A DNA stretch of 25,567 nucleotides from positions 1-25,567 of the forward strand of contig BNUE01000013.1 in NCBI GenBank assembly GCA_025997135.1. The letters are read 5' to 3'. Shown in pieces: positions 1 to 10,217 of the stretch. The position numbers and the translations under genes were made by a program. The notes beneath the pieces were generated by a model that was not told the origin of the DNA, did not search any database, and was given only the letters and a program-made list of their open reading frames with translations. The stretch comes from a candidate division SR1 bacterium (GTDB lineage: Bacteria > Patescibacteriota > Gracilibacteria > Absconditabacterales > Absconditicoccaceae). Every line of letters starts with the position of its first letter. The stretch's first letter is position 1.

Positions 1-11
1 TAATCAAAATA

Positions 12-278
12 ATGAAAAAGTTTTTCACAAAAAAATGGGTAAAAATAGTCTTGATTAGCCTATGAAGTATTATCGTGATTGGAGCAGGAGTTTGGTGTAG
101 TATTGAATCAGTTATGTATCAAGAGAATAAATGTCTAAGAGTTGTTTTCAGGTTTTGATATAGTAAAGGACGATTTCTTACAAAAGATATTCCAGTAGAA
201 GCAATTTATTGGTGTCTCACTGATGAGGAGATTCAAGATATGCTACAATGGCAAATGGAGTATGATGTTCAATTTTAA
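12..278 (+). CDS. Small single-pass membrane protein, unknown function
   Basis: Read with TGA as Gly, this gives 88 codons from ATG to TAA. The N-terminus is basic (MKKFFTKKW) and is followed by one hydrophobic segment at about residues 10-30 (IVLISLGSIIVIGAGVW), so an N-terminal anchor or uncleaved signal is likely. The rest is a short soluble tail with three cysteines and an acidic end. Two in-frame TGA codons fall in glycine-like positions (SLGS, RFGYS). The start is preceded by the 14-mer TAATCAAAATAATG, which recurs exactly at the grpE start. No family was recognised. It begins 11 bases from the window edge, so its operon partners upstream are unseen. Confidence 0.6.
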
Positions 279-353
279 ACTTAAAATATAAAATTTTACT
301 GTGATTGAATAAGGCGGAAGTGAGATTGAGTAGTAAAAAAAGTGAAAAAGCAT

Positions 354-381
354 TTGCATTTTATAAAAAAACCATTACAAT
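354..381 (+). promoter_or_regulatory. Predicted sigma70-type promoter of the AAA ATPase gene
   Basis: TTGCAT (354-359), a 16-nt spacer and TACAAT (376-381) lie about 50 bases before the ATG at 431. The spacing matches other promoters in this window. This is pattern matching only. Confidence 0.4.
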
Positions 382-430
382 AGAGTCTATAAACACTATA
401 AATTTATTTTAATAGATATTTTAGACCCTA

Positions 431-1636
431 ATGGAAAAGTATTATCTTTTATTAAAAGAGTCATTAGAAGCGACTTTACCTCTAATATCTTCTGATTTTC
501 AGAGAGATGTTTTTATGCAAATAGATCGAGATAGTAGATTGATTTGATTGATTGGCGAGAGAGGAGTCTGAAAAACGACTATGATGCTCCAAAAAATCCA
601 AGAAAAATGATCAGGTTTTTATTTCTCTGCTGATAATCCAATTATTAAAGACACTGGGCTGTATTTATTTGCTCATTATCTGTATTTTGAGCTGAATTTG
701 AGAGAAATCTATATTGATGAAGTGCATAAATATCCCGGTTGGACAGATGAAATCAAAAGCATTTATGACTCATTGCCTGAAATGAAAGTGGTATTTTCTG
801 GCTCTAGCTCACTAGATTTGTTCAAATGAGTGCTAGATTTAGTGAGAAGAACTGATTTTTATATCATTCATCCTATGAATTATGCTGAATATCTGAGGTT
901 TTTCCATAATATTCAAATTCCAAATTTTACATTAGATGAAATTATTAAAAATCATAAAAAAATAGCTTTAGAATACTGACTGAGGCACAAGGAAACTCTT
1001 TTCAAGGATTTTCTGCATAAATGACAATATCCATATACCAAAAATTCTAGTGTGAACTTTGTCTTTAAATTCCAGTCTTTATTTGATAAAACTATATTTG
1101 AGGATTTACCAATTTTTCTAAATTTACAAGCTACATCACTAGATAAACTCAAAAGATTGCTTTATTTTATAGCTAATTCTACGCCTAGCGAGCTGAGTTT
1201 CTCCAATTTAGCACAAAAAATCGGGATAGATAAGTCTGTCGTGGAAAATACACTTACTTTGTTAGCTAAAATCTGAATTATATCTCTTGTTCCAAAATTC
1301 TGAAATTTGAGTTATAGAGTCCGTAAAGAATATAAAATTTTCTTGGGGAATACCTGTCTTTACAATGCTTATAATTTAAATATTGATATTGGTATTTTGA
1401 GAGAGTGTTTTGTGGCATCTCAGCTAAAAAGAATAAAAAATGCTGAATTATTTTCACCGAAACAAGGCGATATCATAGTCCAAATTATAGATAAGATTTG
1501 ACATTTTGAGGTTTGATGAAAAAGTAAAAAAGAGGAAAATTACGATAATCAAATTTTTGTAGTGAAAGATTGAATTACTGTGTCAGATAATAAAAGGGTA
1601 ATCCCTATGTGGTTATTTTGACTTTTGAAAGTCTAA
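431..1636 (+). CDS. ATP-binding protein, AAA_14/DUF4143 type
   Basis: 401-residue protein with a P-loop at residues 42-50 (GERGVGKTT) and a Walker B strand near residues 93-98 (IYIDEV), followed by an FSGSSS sensor-like strand. This is the layout of the AAA_14 + DUF4143 family of stand-alone ATPases. The second half carries an HTH-like stretch (SFSNLAQKIGIDKSVVENTLTLL) and a C-terminal region (LRECFVASQL) typical of DUF4143. The function of these proteins is poorly defined, and some are suspected of roles in defence or DNA transactions. The invariant P-loop Gly before Lys48 is encoded by TGA, which is direct evidence for the Gly reassignment. The C-terminal part is somewhat short for the family. 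It is flanked by its own promoter upstream and a separate promoter downstream, so it is probably monocistronic. Confidence 0.85.
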
Positions 1637-1683
1637 CAATCTCGCTTCTCAACTAGCATATATATCAATCTAAATATTACCGC

Positions 1684-1711
1684 TTGAAATCAAGGAAAAA
1701 ATAGGTATAAG
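1684..1711 (+). promoter_or_regulatory. Predicted promoter of the DUF2339-like gene
   Basis: TTGAAA (1684-1689), a 16-nt spacer and TATAAG (1706-1711) lie about 30 bases before the ATG at 1742. Confidence 0.4.
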
Positions 1712-1741
1712 AAGCTGATTTTAATTTCTTTTTAATATAAA

Positions 1742-4315
1742 ATGTTAAAAATTTTAACTCGTATGTCTCGACTTATTTCTATTGCATTATGAATTGCAGT
1801 TTCTTGATTAGGTAGTTGACATTATATTCTATGAATTACCGTATTTATACTTGTAAAAGTACTTTTTCTCTCTGAAAAGTACCTGAAAGTGATGCTAGAT
1901 CACATAGAAGATAAGAAACAGCAAGCTATAACTGCAAAAGATGAGTATAAAAAATCAGATTCTTTGGTTGTGTCAGATGAAATAAAGGAGGAAGAAAAAC
2001 GAGAGTATGAAATAGATGATGAAGAAGAGGAAACTTATGAGAAAAAAGAGAAAAAATCTGGATATCAATGGTCATTTGCTCAGTCTATCAAAGAGTTTTT
2101 TTCTACTAATTTGTTGGCAAAGATTGGAGCAATTTTTGTGATATTATGAGTTGTATTTCTACTAAACCTAGTGTGGCAAAATGCTTTTGCACCAGTAATC
2201 AAAATTTTGGCTGGGTTTGCTGTTGGTTTAGCTATTTATATTTTTGGTATAATCTTACACAAAAAAGATTTCAAGTGAATCTGAGTAATTCTGATGGGAA
2301 CTGGTATTTTAATAAATTATTTGGTGATACTATGAGGTAGATATTTACTTTGAATACAGGATAATGATTCTAGTGATTCTTTTAGTCCATTTTTATCTAG
2401 TTATTTAGCTCTTGCATTACTGATTATCAATACTATCTTTGGAGTGATAACTGCGTTGACACATCAAAGCAAAACGTTGCTTGTATTCTGATTTCTTTGT
2501 GCTTATTTGAATCCGTTTATGGTCAATTGAGGTCTGGAAACGCCGTATTTCTTGCTGTGATATAGTATGATTATTACAGTTGCGGCTTATGTGATAGGAA
2601 TCAATAAAGGTTTGAATTGGTTTGTAAATGCTAGTTTAACTCTTGGAATATTGTTGGTTGTGATTTCACCATCTGGTACAGAAAGTCAATGGTTGATAAA
2701 ATATATTGTGGCTGGAGTAATGGCTTTGGCATCTGGAATAGTTGCGATGAAAAATGAGAAATTAAACGCAATTTTGCCTTTGTGAATTGGCTATGTGGCG
2801 ATGATGGTTTTGCTGATAATTTGATGAATAAATAAATTAAGTTTGAATGATTTTTATATTGTGATAGTCGCTGTATTACCAGTTATACTTTGATTATTCA
2901 GTTATTATGTTTCAAATAAAAAAGAAAAATCTGAATGATATTTGGTGTGAACAATTTGAATGGCTGTGATATTGTTTATGTCGGTATGAATGAATAATGT
3001 ATTTGGACTATCAATACCTATCATTTCGTTGGTTACAATCTGACTTTTTGCTCTTATTTATGCACTTTATCCATTCTTTAATATAAATTTTTTGGTAAAA
3101 CTAGATTCTAGGTTTGTGATCGCTTATGTAATTTGAACTTTGTGGATGGCGTCTGAAGTTTTCCAGTATGGGAATGTACATTTGACTAGTATGGATACTG
3201 GATTGGCGTTTTTGGTAGTTGCTATGTTTTTTGCTGTGATTACGTATGCGATGAGCTTTATCTGAAAGTGAAATTATGATCAACTGTTTAATAGCTTATA
3301 TTTGGTAGGGATGACAGCTGTTTCTATGCTTACTATAGCAATTGCTTTGATATTTGTAGATTTTAATTGAGTCGTTGCCTTGATTTGGCTAGTTGAGTCT
3401 AGTCTTTTGCTCTTTTTATGAGCGAAACTAGATAAAAATAAGATAACTAATGCATGAATGCTCCTGCAAATGATTTGAATAGCAAAGTGATTTGAGTTTG
3501 CATCAAGTATGTCTCAGAATGATTATATGAGTTTGATACCAATGGGATTGATGTTGGTGCTTTTAATTTGAAATATTTTTTGGCTCAGTAAGACTAAATC
3601 TGAAAAATGAGTGTCTAAATCTCTGCTGGTGTTGCAGTTTATAGGAATGCTAATGGTTGGAACGATTTTTGCTGTGATATTGTCGTGGGGTGGATTTAGT
3701 TGAATTGATATTTTATGGATGTCAATTTATGTAGTGATGACTTGAGTTGTTTATAGTTTTGTTAAGTCTAGTTTATTAAAAATACTTTATTTGTGTGGCT
3801 TGTGTGGTCGGTTATTGGCTCATATTATAATGGGATTGGATAGTGGTTTTGGAGCTTTATGGACGATGCCAATTATAATGCAGTATTTAGCCAGCTTTTT
3901 ATTCTTGTTTTTGGCTATTTGGTGGTATAAAAAGGATGAAAGTAAAACTATGAGTCATGCGATGAATACGATAGTTGTAATATATTTATTGACAATATTA
4001 TCAATGTATATATACGGCATTATCCCTACTACCTTTGCAATAACTATTTTTTGGTGACTTATGGCAGTTGGCTTCTTGGTTTATGGAATATTTAGGGATA
4101 GTGTGACTTGGAGAACTTTTGGACTGTATATATTGATTCTAGCTATTGTAAAAATTGTGTGTTTTGATTTGCGATATGGACTCAATGATGCGTTGAGTCG
4201 CGTGATAATGTTTATTTCACTAGGTGGAATGCTGATTTTTGTGTCTATTTTGTATTCCAAAAAATATTGAAATAATCTGAAAGGTGAGTTTAATTTGGGT
4301 AATCTGTTTCATTAG
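1742..4315 (+). CDS. Large polytopic membrane protein, DUF2339-like
   Basis: 857 residues ending in TAG. Two short hydrophobic segments at the N-terminus (about residues 10-45) precede a charged, Glu/Lys-rich, probably coiled cytoplasmic stretch (about 50-115). After that come some twenty or more closely packed membrane segments to the C-terminus. The first core segment (KIGAIFVILGVVFLLNLVW, then a loop, then FAVGLAIYIFGIILHKK and VILMGTGILINYLVI) resembles the start of the DUF2339 'predicted membrane protein' family. The size and helix number also fit. The biochemical role of that family is unknown; an envelope function is inference. Many in-frame TGA codons lie within the helices, as expected for Gly in transmembrane packing. 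Standard-code gene callers would split this gene into five or more pieces. Confidence 0.7.
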
Positions 4316-4342
4316 ATAGTCTTTGTTGTGACTTTTAAGTGC

Positions 4343-4370
4343 TTGAAATTTTATATCAGATTTGTATATT
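4343..4370 (+). promoter_or_regulatory. Predicted promoter of grpE
   Basis: TTGAAA (4343-4348), a 16-nt spacer and TATATT (4365-4370) lie about 40 bases before the grpE start. I saw no CIRCE-type inverted repeat, so heat-shock control by HrcA is not supported here. Confidence 0.4.
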
Positions 4371-4409
4371 TTACTTTGTGATCTATTTAATTTTTAAATA
4401 ATCAAAATA

Positions 4410-4952
4410 ATGCCAAAAAAAGATGTAAAAGATAAAACTTCTAAACTAGATTTTTCGTCTCACTCACACTGATATCTTGTACAATTAGAATCCAAACTTG
4501 CACAGCAGGAAGAAATCACCAAAAAAGCACAACTGGATTATATCAATCTTAAAGCTGATTTTGACTTCCTTATGCGTCAGACCAAGGCAAAAGAGCAAAC
4601 TTTAGAGCAGGATACTTTGATAAAAGTCGTGAAGAAACTACTGCCTTTCGTGGAAGATTTGAGGAAATCCCTCTTTCATTTGACCGACGAGCAGAAGGCT
4701 GACGGACTGGGAAAAGGTGTGCAGATGGTGTATGACAAGTTTCTTGGAGCTTTAGCTGAACTTGCGATTTTCCCTATTGACCAAATAAATGTAGATGTAG
4801 ATCCACAGCTTCACGAGCCGATTTCGATGCTTCCGACAGAAGATAAAAAGCTGAAATGAAAGATTATTCAGATCTTCGATCAGGGTTTTGTTTTCAAAAA
4901 AGACGGCTTTCAGCAGGTTATTTTGCCGTCAAAAGTAGTCGTATGATGATAG
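4410..4952 (+). CDS. grpE: GrpE, nucleotide exchange factor of DnaK
   Basis: 180-residue protein. GrpE releases ADP from DnaK during the chaperone cycle. The N-terminal half is a long charged helix (about residues 28-75, heptad-rich). The C-terminal half contains the GrpE signature region: LLPFVEDLRKSL, GLGKGVQMVYDKFLGALAELAI, VDPQLHEPISML, and a final beta domain ending FQQVILPSKVVV. The length is typical. It ends with two TGA (Gly) codons directly before TAG, so a standard-code call would truncate it. The start ATG follows the AT-rich 14-mer TAATCAAAATAATG with no Shine-Dalgarno motif. dnaK and dnaJ are not adjacent, which is unusual compared with most bacteria but not informative alone. 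Confidence 0.92.
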
Positions 4953-5005
4953 CTAGTCTTGCGTGAGTAGGTATCAGTTTTCTTTATCTTTTCTTTTAAA
5001 CTTTT

Positions 5006-6253
5006 ATGAAATTTTTTACGACACTCGAGAATGGAAAACATTCGGTAAATATTTGGTTTTGCTTTTTTTGTGCATTGTTTATTTTCAATGTCTTGGTGAT
5101 AGTCGGAGGGTTTGTGGCGAAAAATACTGATACTGGATTTGATTTTTTGCGTAAAGTGTCGTGATATTATGCAAAATATGATAAGTTTACGCTTATTGAC
5201 TCGTATCTGGAGAGAGATTTTATCGATCCAGGTCAGCTGTCTGGTGCTCAAAATGCGATGCTGGATAATGCACTTAAGGCTTATGTCGCAGGTTTAGATG
5301 ATCCTTATTCTAATTATCTGACAAAAGATGAGGCTCAGGAACTCAATAACATACTGCATGATCAGGTGTGAATTAGCGGAATCTGAGCAGTCGTCGAAAA
5401 AAAAGATACATACGTGCAGATTGATGAGGTTATCAAGAATTGACCAGCATATAAAGCTGGATTATTACCGCTGGATAGGATACTTTTTATAGAGACGGGG
5501 AGCACGATAGATCTGGATACAAGTGAGGCGGTGAGTAGAATTAGAGGACAAAAGGGGAGTTCAGTGCTTTTGACCATTCAGAGGATAGAAAAAGACTGAA
5601 ATATGACTGGTTTTGAGGTGGAAATAGTGAGAGATAATATAGAGATTCCTTCAGTTATGACTGATATAATAGATATAAAAGGCAAAAAAATCTGACATTT
5701 TATGATCTCTAGTATATCAGATAGTACGACAAGCTTATTTCTGAAAGAATTTGTGGAAGTTGGACCACTGAGTGGTATGATTCTGGATCTTCGCTGAAAT
5801 GGTGGATGATATCTGGAGGAAGCGATCAAATTTCTATGACATTTTCTGCCAAAGTGAAGTATAGTAGTAGCTACTGAATATCAGTGATATGAACCGATTG
5901 AATTTTCTTCAAAGGGTAGATGAGAATTAGCTTATTTGCCGAAAATTATTTTAGTGGATCAGCTGACTGCTTCCGCTGGGGAAATTATTGCTATCACATT
6001 ACAGGAAAACTGAGTAAAAATAGTCGGGATGGATAGCTTCGGGAAGGGGACTATCCAAACTGTGCAAGAATTGCCAGACGGCTCTAGTCTGAAATATACT
6101 ATTTGAAAATGGCTAAGCCCAGGTGGAACATGGGTAAATGGAACTGGAGTAATCCCTGATGAAATTGTCCAGCGAGATATGGATAAGTATATCAATGACT
6201 GAATAGATAATCAGCTGGAAAAAGCTGAAGAATTATTGGAGGATCAATTGTAA
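5006..6253 (+). CDS. S41 family C-terminal processing peptidase (CtpA/Prc-like)
   Basis: 415 residues. A membrane anchor at about residues 16-38 places the enzyme outside the membrane. A PDZ domain (about 118-190, GISGIGAVVEKKDTYVQI ... GPAYKAGL) is followed by the S41 protease domain. The catalytic serine is Ser323 in TASAGEI and the general-base lysine is Lys347 in FGKGTIQ, with the usual spacing of about 25. The LRGNGGGYL substrate-binding strand is present, and two of its glycines are TGA codons. About 15 in-frame TGA codons occur in total. These proteases trim C-termini of envelope proteins and regulate peptidoglycan hydrolases. It starts 53 bases after grpE, so co-transcription is possible. 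The assignment to the family is secure; the substrate is unknown. Confidence 0.93.
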
Positions 6254-6261
6254 TTGTAGGT

Positions 6262-6288
6262 ATAAAAGACTGACTTTTATGCGGTTTT
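6262..6288 (+). terminator. Weak intrinsic terminator after the S41 protease gene
   Basis: A 7-bp AT-rich stem (ATAAAAG/CTTTTAT, 6262-6268 with 6274-6280) is followed by a short T-run (6284-6288). It lies just after the stop and before the separate rplM promoter. The stem is weak. Confidence 0.35.
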
Positions 6289-6396
6289 TGCACTTCTACT
6301 TTCTTTATCATCTCAAAAACTACCTTCTAAACCTAAAAAATCATCATAAAAAATAGTCATCATTCATTTTCAGCATAAATATCAGAAAAAAAGCTC

Positions 6397-6425
6397 TTGA
6401 TTTTCGTAGTTAGTTTGTATATAAT
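6397..6425 (+). promoter_or_regulatory. Predicted promoter of rplM-rpsI
   Basis: TTGATT (6397-6402), a 17-nt spacer and a consensus TATAAT (6420-6425) lie about 30 bases before the rplM ATG. Confidence 0.55.
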
Positions 6426-6455
6426 AAGTTCAGTTTTATTTTTCTTTTTATTTGT

Positions 6456-6914
6456 ATGGAATTCACCAAAAAAGACCTCAATAAAACCCTTTGGGTGAGG
6501 CAGAGTGACCAGGAGAACCATAGATTGCGATACAAAGTAGACGCAACTGGGCTGACTCTAGGTAGATTGGCGGTAGATATTGCCAAAAAATTAGCAGGAA
6601 AGGACAAATCTTATTACTCTGATTTCTGGGATGCTGGAAGTTTTGTGATAGTGGAAAATGTGGATAAAATTGCCGTTACTGGCAAGAAACTCCACGATAA
6701 GGTTTACTATTCTTACAGTGGATACAAAGGAAACGTAAAGAGTATCACTCTGTGAGAATTACTAAAAAAGAACCCATCAAAAGCTCTTCGATTTGCTGTT
6801 CGCGGAATGTTGGCTAAAAACAAACTTCGCGATGCGAGGATGAAAAGGCTAAAAATGGAAAAAACTACAACTACAAAATATGATAATTTTACTCCATTAC
6901 CCCTGTATAAATAA
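6456..6914 (+). CDS. rplM: 50S ribosomal protein L13
   Basis: 152 residues. Family motifs are clear: TLGRLAVDIAKKLAGKDK (residues about 31-48), VIVENVDKIAVTGKKL, then YYSYSGYKGNVKSITL and AVRGMLAKNKLRDARMKRLKM near the C-terminus. L13 is an early-assembling 23S rRNA-binding protein. One TGA (Gly) interrupts the gene at 6753-6755. No Shine-Dalgarno precedes the ATG, and the upstream stretch is U-rich. The stop codon overlaps the rpsI start by one base (TAATG), giving the classic translationally coupled rplM-rpsI pair. Confidence 0.96.
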
Positions 6915-7336
6915 TGGCAACACAAGAATACAATTACGCTATTGGGAGGAGAAAATCTACAACAGCAGTTGTAAAGCTCTATCCCAAGGGTAGCGGAACT
7001 TTCATCGTTAAAACTTCTAGCTGAAAAGAAGTCCCTCTGAAAGAATATTTCTGAGGAAATGATTATCTACTCAAAAATGCGATGTCTCCATTTGACGTGA
7101 TCGCAACTGATGCCTTCAAGAAATTTGATGCTCATATTCGCATTGTCGGTGGGGGTATTTCAGGACAATCAGATGCTATTAAATTAGGATTTGCACGTGC
7201 ATTGATAGATTGGAACTCAGATCTTAGACCTACACTCAAACCTTTTGGTCTACTAAAGAGAGATCCTAGGATCAAGGAGAGAAAAAAACCTGGTCTGAAG
7301 AAGGCGAGAAAGGCTCCGACTTGGTCAAAAAGGTAA
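6914..7336 (+). CDS. rpsI: 30S ribosomal protein S9
   Basis: 140 residues starting at the ATG overlapping the rplM stop. It shows [21 protein letters not shown] at the N-terminus, the [19 protein letters not shown] core and the conserved basic C-terminal tail ending in SKR, which reaches the P-site tRNA in ribosome structures. TGA codons encode Gly near residues 37 (SSGKE) and 47 (FGGN). A standard-code reading would recover only the part from residue 57 onward. It is the second gene of a two-gene ribosomal operon. Confidence 0.96.
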
Positions 7337-7385
7337 GATCATATATCCTATTATCTATTTTTGTGCAGAAAAATATAACTTTCTC

Positions 7386-7413
7386 TTGACTTTTCGTAAA
7401 AAATGAGTATAAT
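7386..7413 (+). promoter_or_regulatory. Conserved A-tract promoter, copy 1
   Basis: TTGACT (7386-7391), a 16-nt spacer with an A-run and TGAG, then TATAAT (7408-7413) followed by AAAGA. The elements and the spacer closely match the copies at 15370-15397 and 21290-21317, well beyond the hexamers. A terminator follows within 65 bases. Confidence 0.7.
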
Positions 7414-7419
7414 AAAGAA

Positions 7420-7478
7420 TAGTTATTGTATTATGTAAAACATCACTTAGCAGTTTCGCCTGTAAAGTGGTGTTTTTT
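7420..7478 (+). ncRNA. Candidate short RNA between rpsI and adk
   Basis: A start about 7 bases after the copy-1 promoter and an end in the T-run of the hairpin at 7440-7478 predict a transcript of about 60 nt. adk has a separate promoter at 7510-7537, after this terminator, so the RNA need not be an adk leader. The 5' part is A/U-rich and unstructured, and the 3' half is the terminator stem-loop. I saw no open reading frame longer than a few codons. It could be an sRNA, or an attenuator that sometimes reads through into adk. I recognise no known RNA family. Confidence 0.5.
7440..7478 (+). terminator. Strong intrinsic terminator upstream of adk
   Basis: A 9-bp stem (ACATCACTT at 7440-7448 with AAGTGGTGT at 7465-7473, one G-U pair) is extended after an A-A mismatch by GCAG/CTGT around a 6-nt loop. 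It is followed by a run of six T (7473-7478). Confidence 0.8.
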
Positions 7479-7509
7479 GTTTATACAGCAATGATAAACT
7501 GCTTAAAAT

Positions 7510-7537
7510 TTGACAAATATAAAAAAATGTGTAAAAT
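7510..7537 (+). promoter_or_regulatory. Predicted promoter of adk
   Basis: A perfect TTGACA (7510-7515), a 16-nt spacer and TAAAAT (7532-7537) lie 27 bases before the adk ATG. Confidence 0.55.
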
Positions 7538-7564
7538 AAGGTATTTATTAATTTTTAATTTAAT

Positions 7565-8218
7565 ATGGACATAATCCTTTCCTGAATACAAGCCAGCTGA
7601 AAAGGCACACAATCTAGGTTACTTCTGGAGCATTTTGGCGAGAAGATGAAATACTGCGAGATGTGATGAATACTCAGATGACTGCAAACCACTGATAACC
7701 CTATCGGAAGCTACTTGAAAAATTTGACAGAAAGCTGACAGCTCGTCAAAGATGAGATTATCTCTGGACTGTGGTGAGTCTTTATGGAAACTGTGGCAGA
7801 TGATGAAATGATTCTCTGAGATGGAATGCTACGTCAGATCTGACAAACTATCCAGATTACAGAGAAAATGCGAGATAAAGACAGACTTTTTAAGGTTATC
7901 CATCTAGAAATCCCAGATGAAGAGGTGATCAAGAGGATACAATCTAGACTATTATGCAAACAATGTCAGCGTTCTTTTTCTATTTTACAAGAGCCAACAC
8001 TCAAAGTCTGATGAAAATGTCCAAATTGCTGATGAGAACTATATATTCGCCCAGATGATGCCGATATAAATGCAGTGAGAAATAGAATTCAGAATTTCTA
8101 CAAGGGGACGACTCCCTCTCTGGAATGGCTTGCCCAGCAGTGAATTCTCATCCGCATAGACTGAATGCAAGATGAAAATAAAATATTTAATCAGATTTTA
8201 TCTCTTATCTCTAAATAA
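7565..8218 (+). CDS. adk: Adenylate kinase with zinc-type LID
   Basis: 217 residues. The enzyme interconverts ATP + AMP and 2 ADP. The P-loop is at residues 7-16 (GIQASGKGTQ), where the Gly before Lys13 is a TGA codon. DGMLRQIGQ corresponds to the family's DGFPRT..Q motif. The LID carries four cysteines (Cys131, Cys134, Cys152, Cys155; CKQC and CPNC), as in zinc-containing adenylate kinases of Gram-positive bacteria. DDADINAVRNRI is the expected Asp-Asp...Arg motif. Some family positions are divergent (DGMLRQ lacks the usual FPR), so the nucleotide specificity should be regarded as probable. The next gene starts 2 bases after the stop. Confidence 0.88.
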
Positions 8219-8220
8219 CA

Positions 8221-10209
8221 ATGTCAGACAGACCACAAAATTACGTCGAAAAGCTAGAAAATCAAGCTTCTATCGAGGAAGTCGAAGTGAAAAAGACTCC
8301 TGAACAAAAAGTGAATGAGTTCAAAAGTTCAGATGAATACGATCCAATACTTGCTGAAGATAAAAATGCATTAAAAATGCAATCAGAAGTGTTTTCTGCA
8401 AATATTGAGACTCAAAAGATGATGGAATCACTCAATTCTCTAAATAAAACTAATCTCAAAATAGAGCGACCAAAACTAAAAAATCAGCTAGATAAAAATC
8501 CATCTCTCAGAAATTCTGTACTCAAAAGTATCGAAGATAACTACTCAAAATTGGAAAATAATGAAAACAAAATAATTCTGACTCAAATCTATGGACAGAT
8601 AGAAATCGATAAATCTATTAGTGTCGATGGTATTGATTGAGTTCAAACACTTGCTATAAAATCCTTTTTAGAAGCCAAATATTCGAGAGATCCTAATATT
8701 ATCACCCAGTCTTTTGCTAATATCAATCAACTAAAATCCAAAAACAAGGCCTTATGTGAAAAAATTACTACCAATTTATTACGTATTATCAAGGTTCAGC
8801 TTCGTCCTTCTGACCAGCAAATGTGGCTGAAATTTAGTGAAGACAATCTCCTAAATATTTATGCAATTCAGTTAATATGATACTTCCGACCTGATGAATA
8901 TGCAGGAAGTCAGAATATTCTCATCGATGGAATAATGGGTAAGCAAACAAAAAGTATACAAAATATTATTTACCAGTTATTACCTGATTTGGCTAATTCC
9001 AAAAAATGAAAAAAAGATGATAAAGACGAAAAAAAGATGAAAAAAGATGAAAGAAATCCCAAAAACTTTGCAGACAAAAACTCTGCGGATGATCCAGAAC
9101 CAAAATCTATAAAAGATACTTCTGTCAGAGATATTAGGTGAAATACTTCTTTACGTTCATTTTTACAGGAAAATAAAACTGAAGTCAAAAATAGAAATAA
9201 AATTCAGGCAATAGATACAGTAATAAATGAAATTAAAGATCGCCTGGATACTACGACTAGAGAACTTATCAATTTCTGAGAAGCTCTGAGCCGAAATCCT
9301 CAGAATAGTGACGACTTTTTTATCGACGATGATCAGATTATTATCAAATGAAAACTCCAATGAAATCCAATCGTTCCAATTGTTTTCAGATATGATATGA
9401 ATACAGGTGTGGTGAAGACCAATGACACTCTGTATCAGCAAGATAATACTTTTTTAACATCTGGAGTAGTAGCAAATCAGTCTATTTTTTCTCTTCCTAC
9501 CTTTGAAGAACTGCAAAAAGGCAAAAAAAAGGATGCAAAACGAGAAAAACTAAAACATGAAACTATAGATCCAGCATTTCCTTTCGAGAAACAGCTGGTG
9601 GAGTTAAATATAGAGAGAAATAGAGCTGCTCAGACACTTTTCGAAACTTTTGATATCAATACTCAGAAACTCTATACTGCCGATATATCTAGTGGGGTCT
9701 ATCATCTCTTACAAATCCTCAATAATTCGCTGACAACTGCGGAAGATGCTAGAATTTTTAGAAAAAATATCCAAGATCTCAATAAAATGCTCGGAAAGCA
9801 AGAAATTCATACAGATCTGTCTCATTCTACTAAAAAATGAGATAATCATAGTCATGAAGAGTCAAATTTGTATTATAATAAAAATGCAGATGATATTCAC
9901 CCAGTTTTACGCCAATTTTTCTCACAGGAAAAAAGAATAAACGACAAAAAACTATTATGAACCAAAGGAGATGAGAATAATGGTATTTATCAGTTTCTAA
10001 AAGGATTTACAACGAATATCGATATAAATGGTACCTATTTTTCTGACAATCAGAAATTAAATATAGCTCAGTTTCAGACTTACTTATCCAAGCTTCAGTC
10101 AGAAGATTTTCAGAGAAAACAAATCATCAAAAACGATAACTTTACCCACAAAGAGCAGTCAACAGCTGGTAATCGGTTAATTGAAAATCGACCTCCAGAT
10201 GTTATGTAA
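8221..10209 (+). CDS. Large hydrophilic protein, unknown function
   Basis: 662 residues, ATG to TAA, with eleven or so in-frame TGA codons. The protein is soluble: I see no signal peptide or membrane segment. It contains a Lys/Asp/Glu-rich low-complexity linker at about residues 262-300. The N-terminal part is helical and charged (MSDRPQNYVEKLENQ). The C-terminal third contains motifs such as FRYDMNTGVVKTNDT and ADISSGVYHLLQILNNS. No family was recognised. It follows adk by 2 bases, so co-transcription is likely. Its stop lies 8 bases from the stop of the convergent AI-2E-family gene. Base composition and TGA usage match the neighbours, so transfer is not indicated. It is probably a lineage-specific protein. 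Confidence 0.7.
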
Positions 10210-10217
10210 GATATACT

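Noticed and set aside
431-4952. Many apparent pseudogene fragments under the standard code
   Set aside because: All join into continuous frames when TGA is read as Gly, and the TGA sites fall on conserved glycines.
6284-6395. A small gene between the S41 protease and rplM
   Set aside because: No open frame with a start of useful length; the stretch is AT-rich with only a terminator and a promoter.
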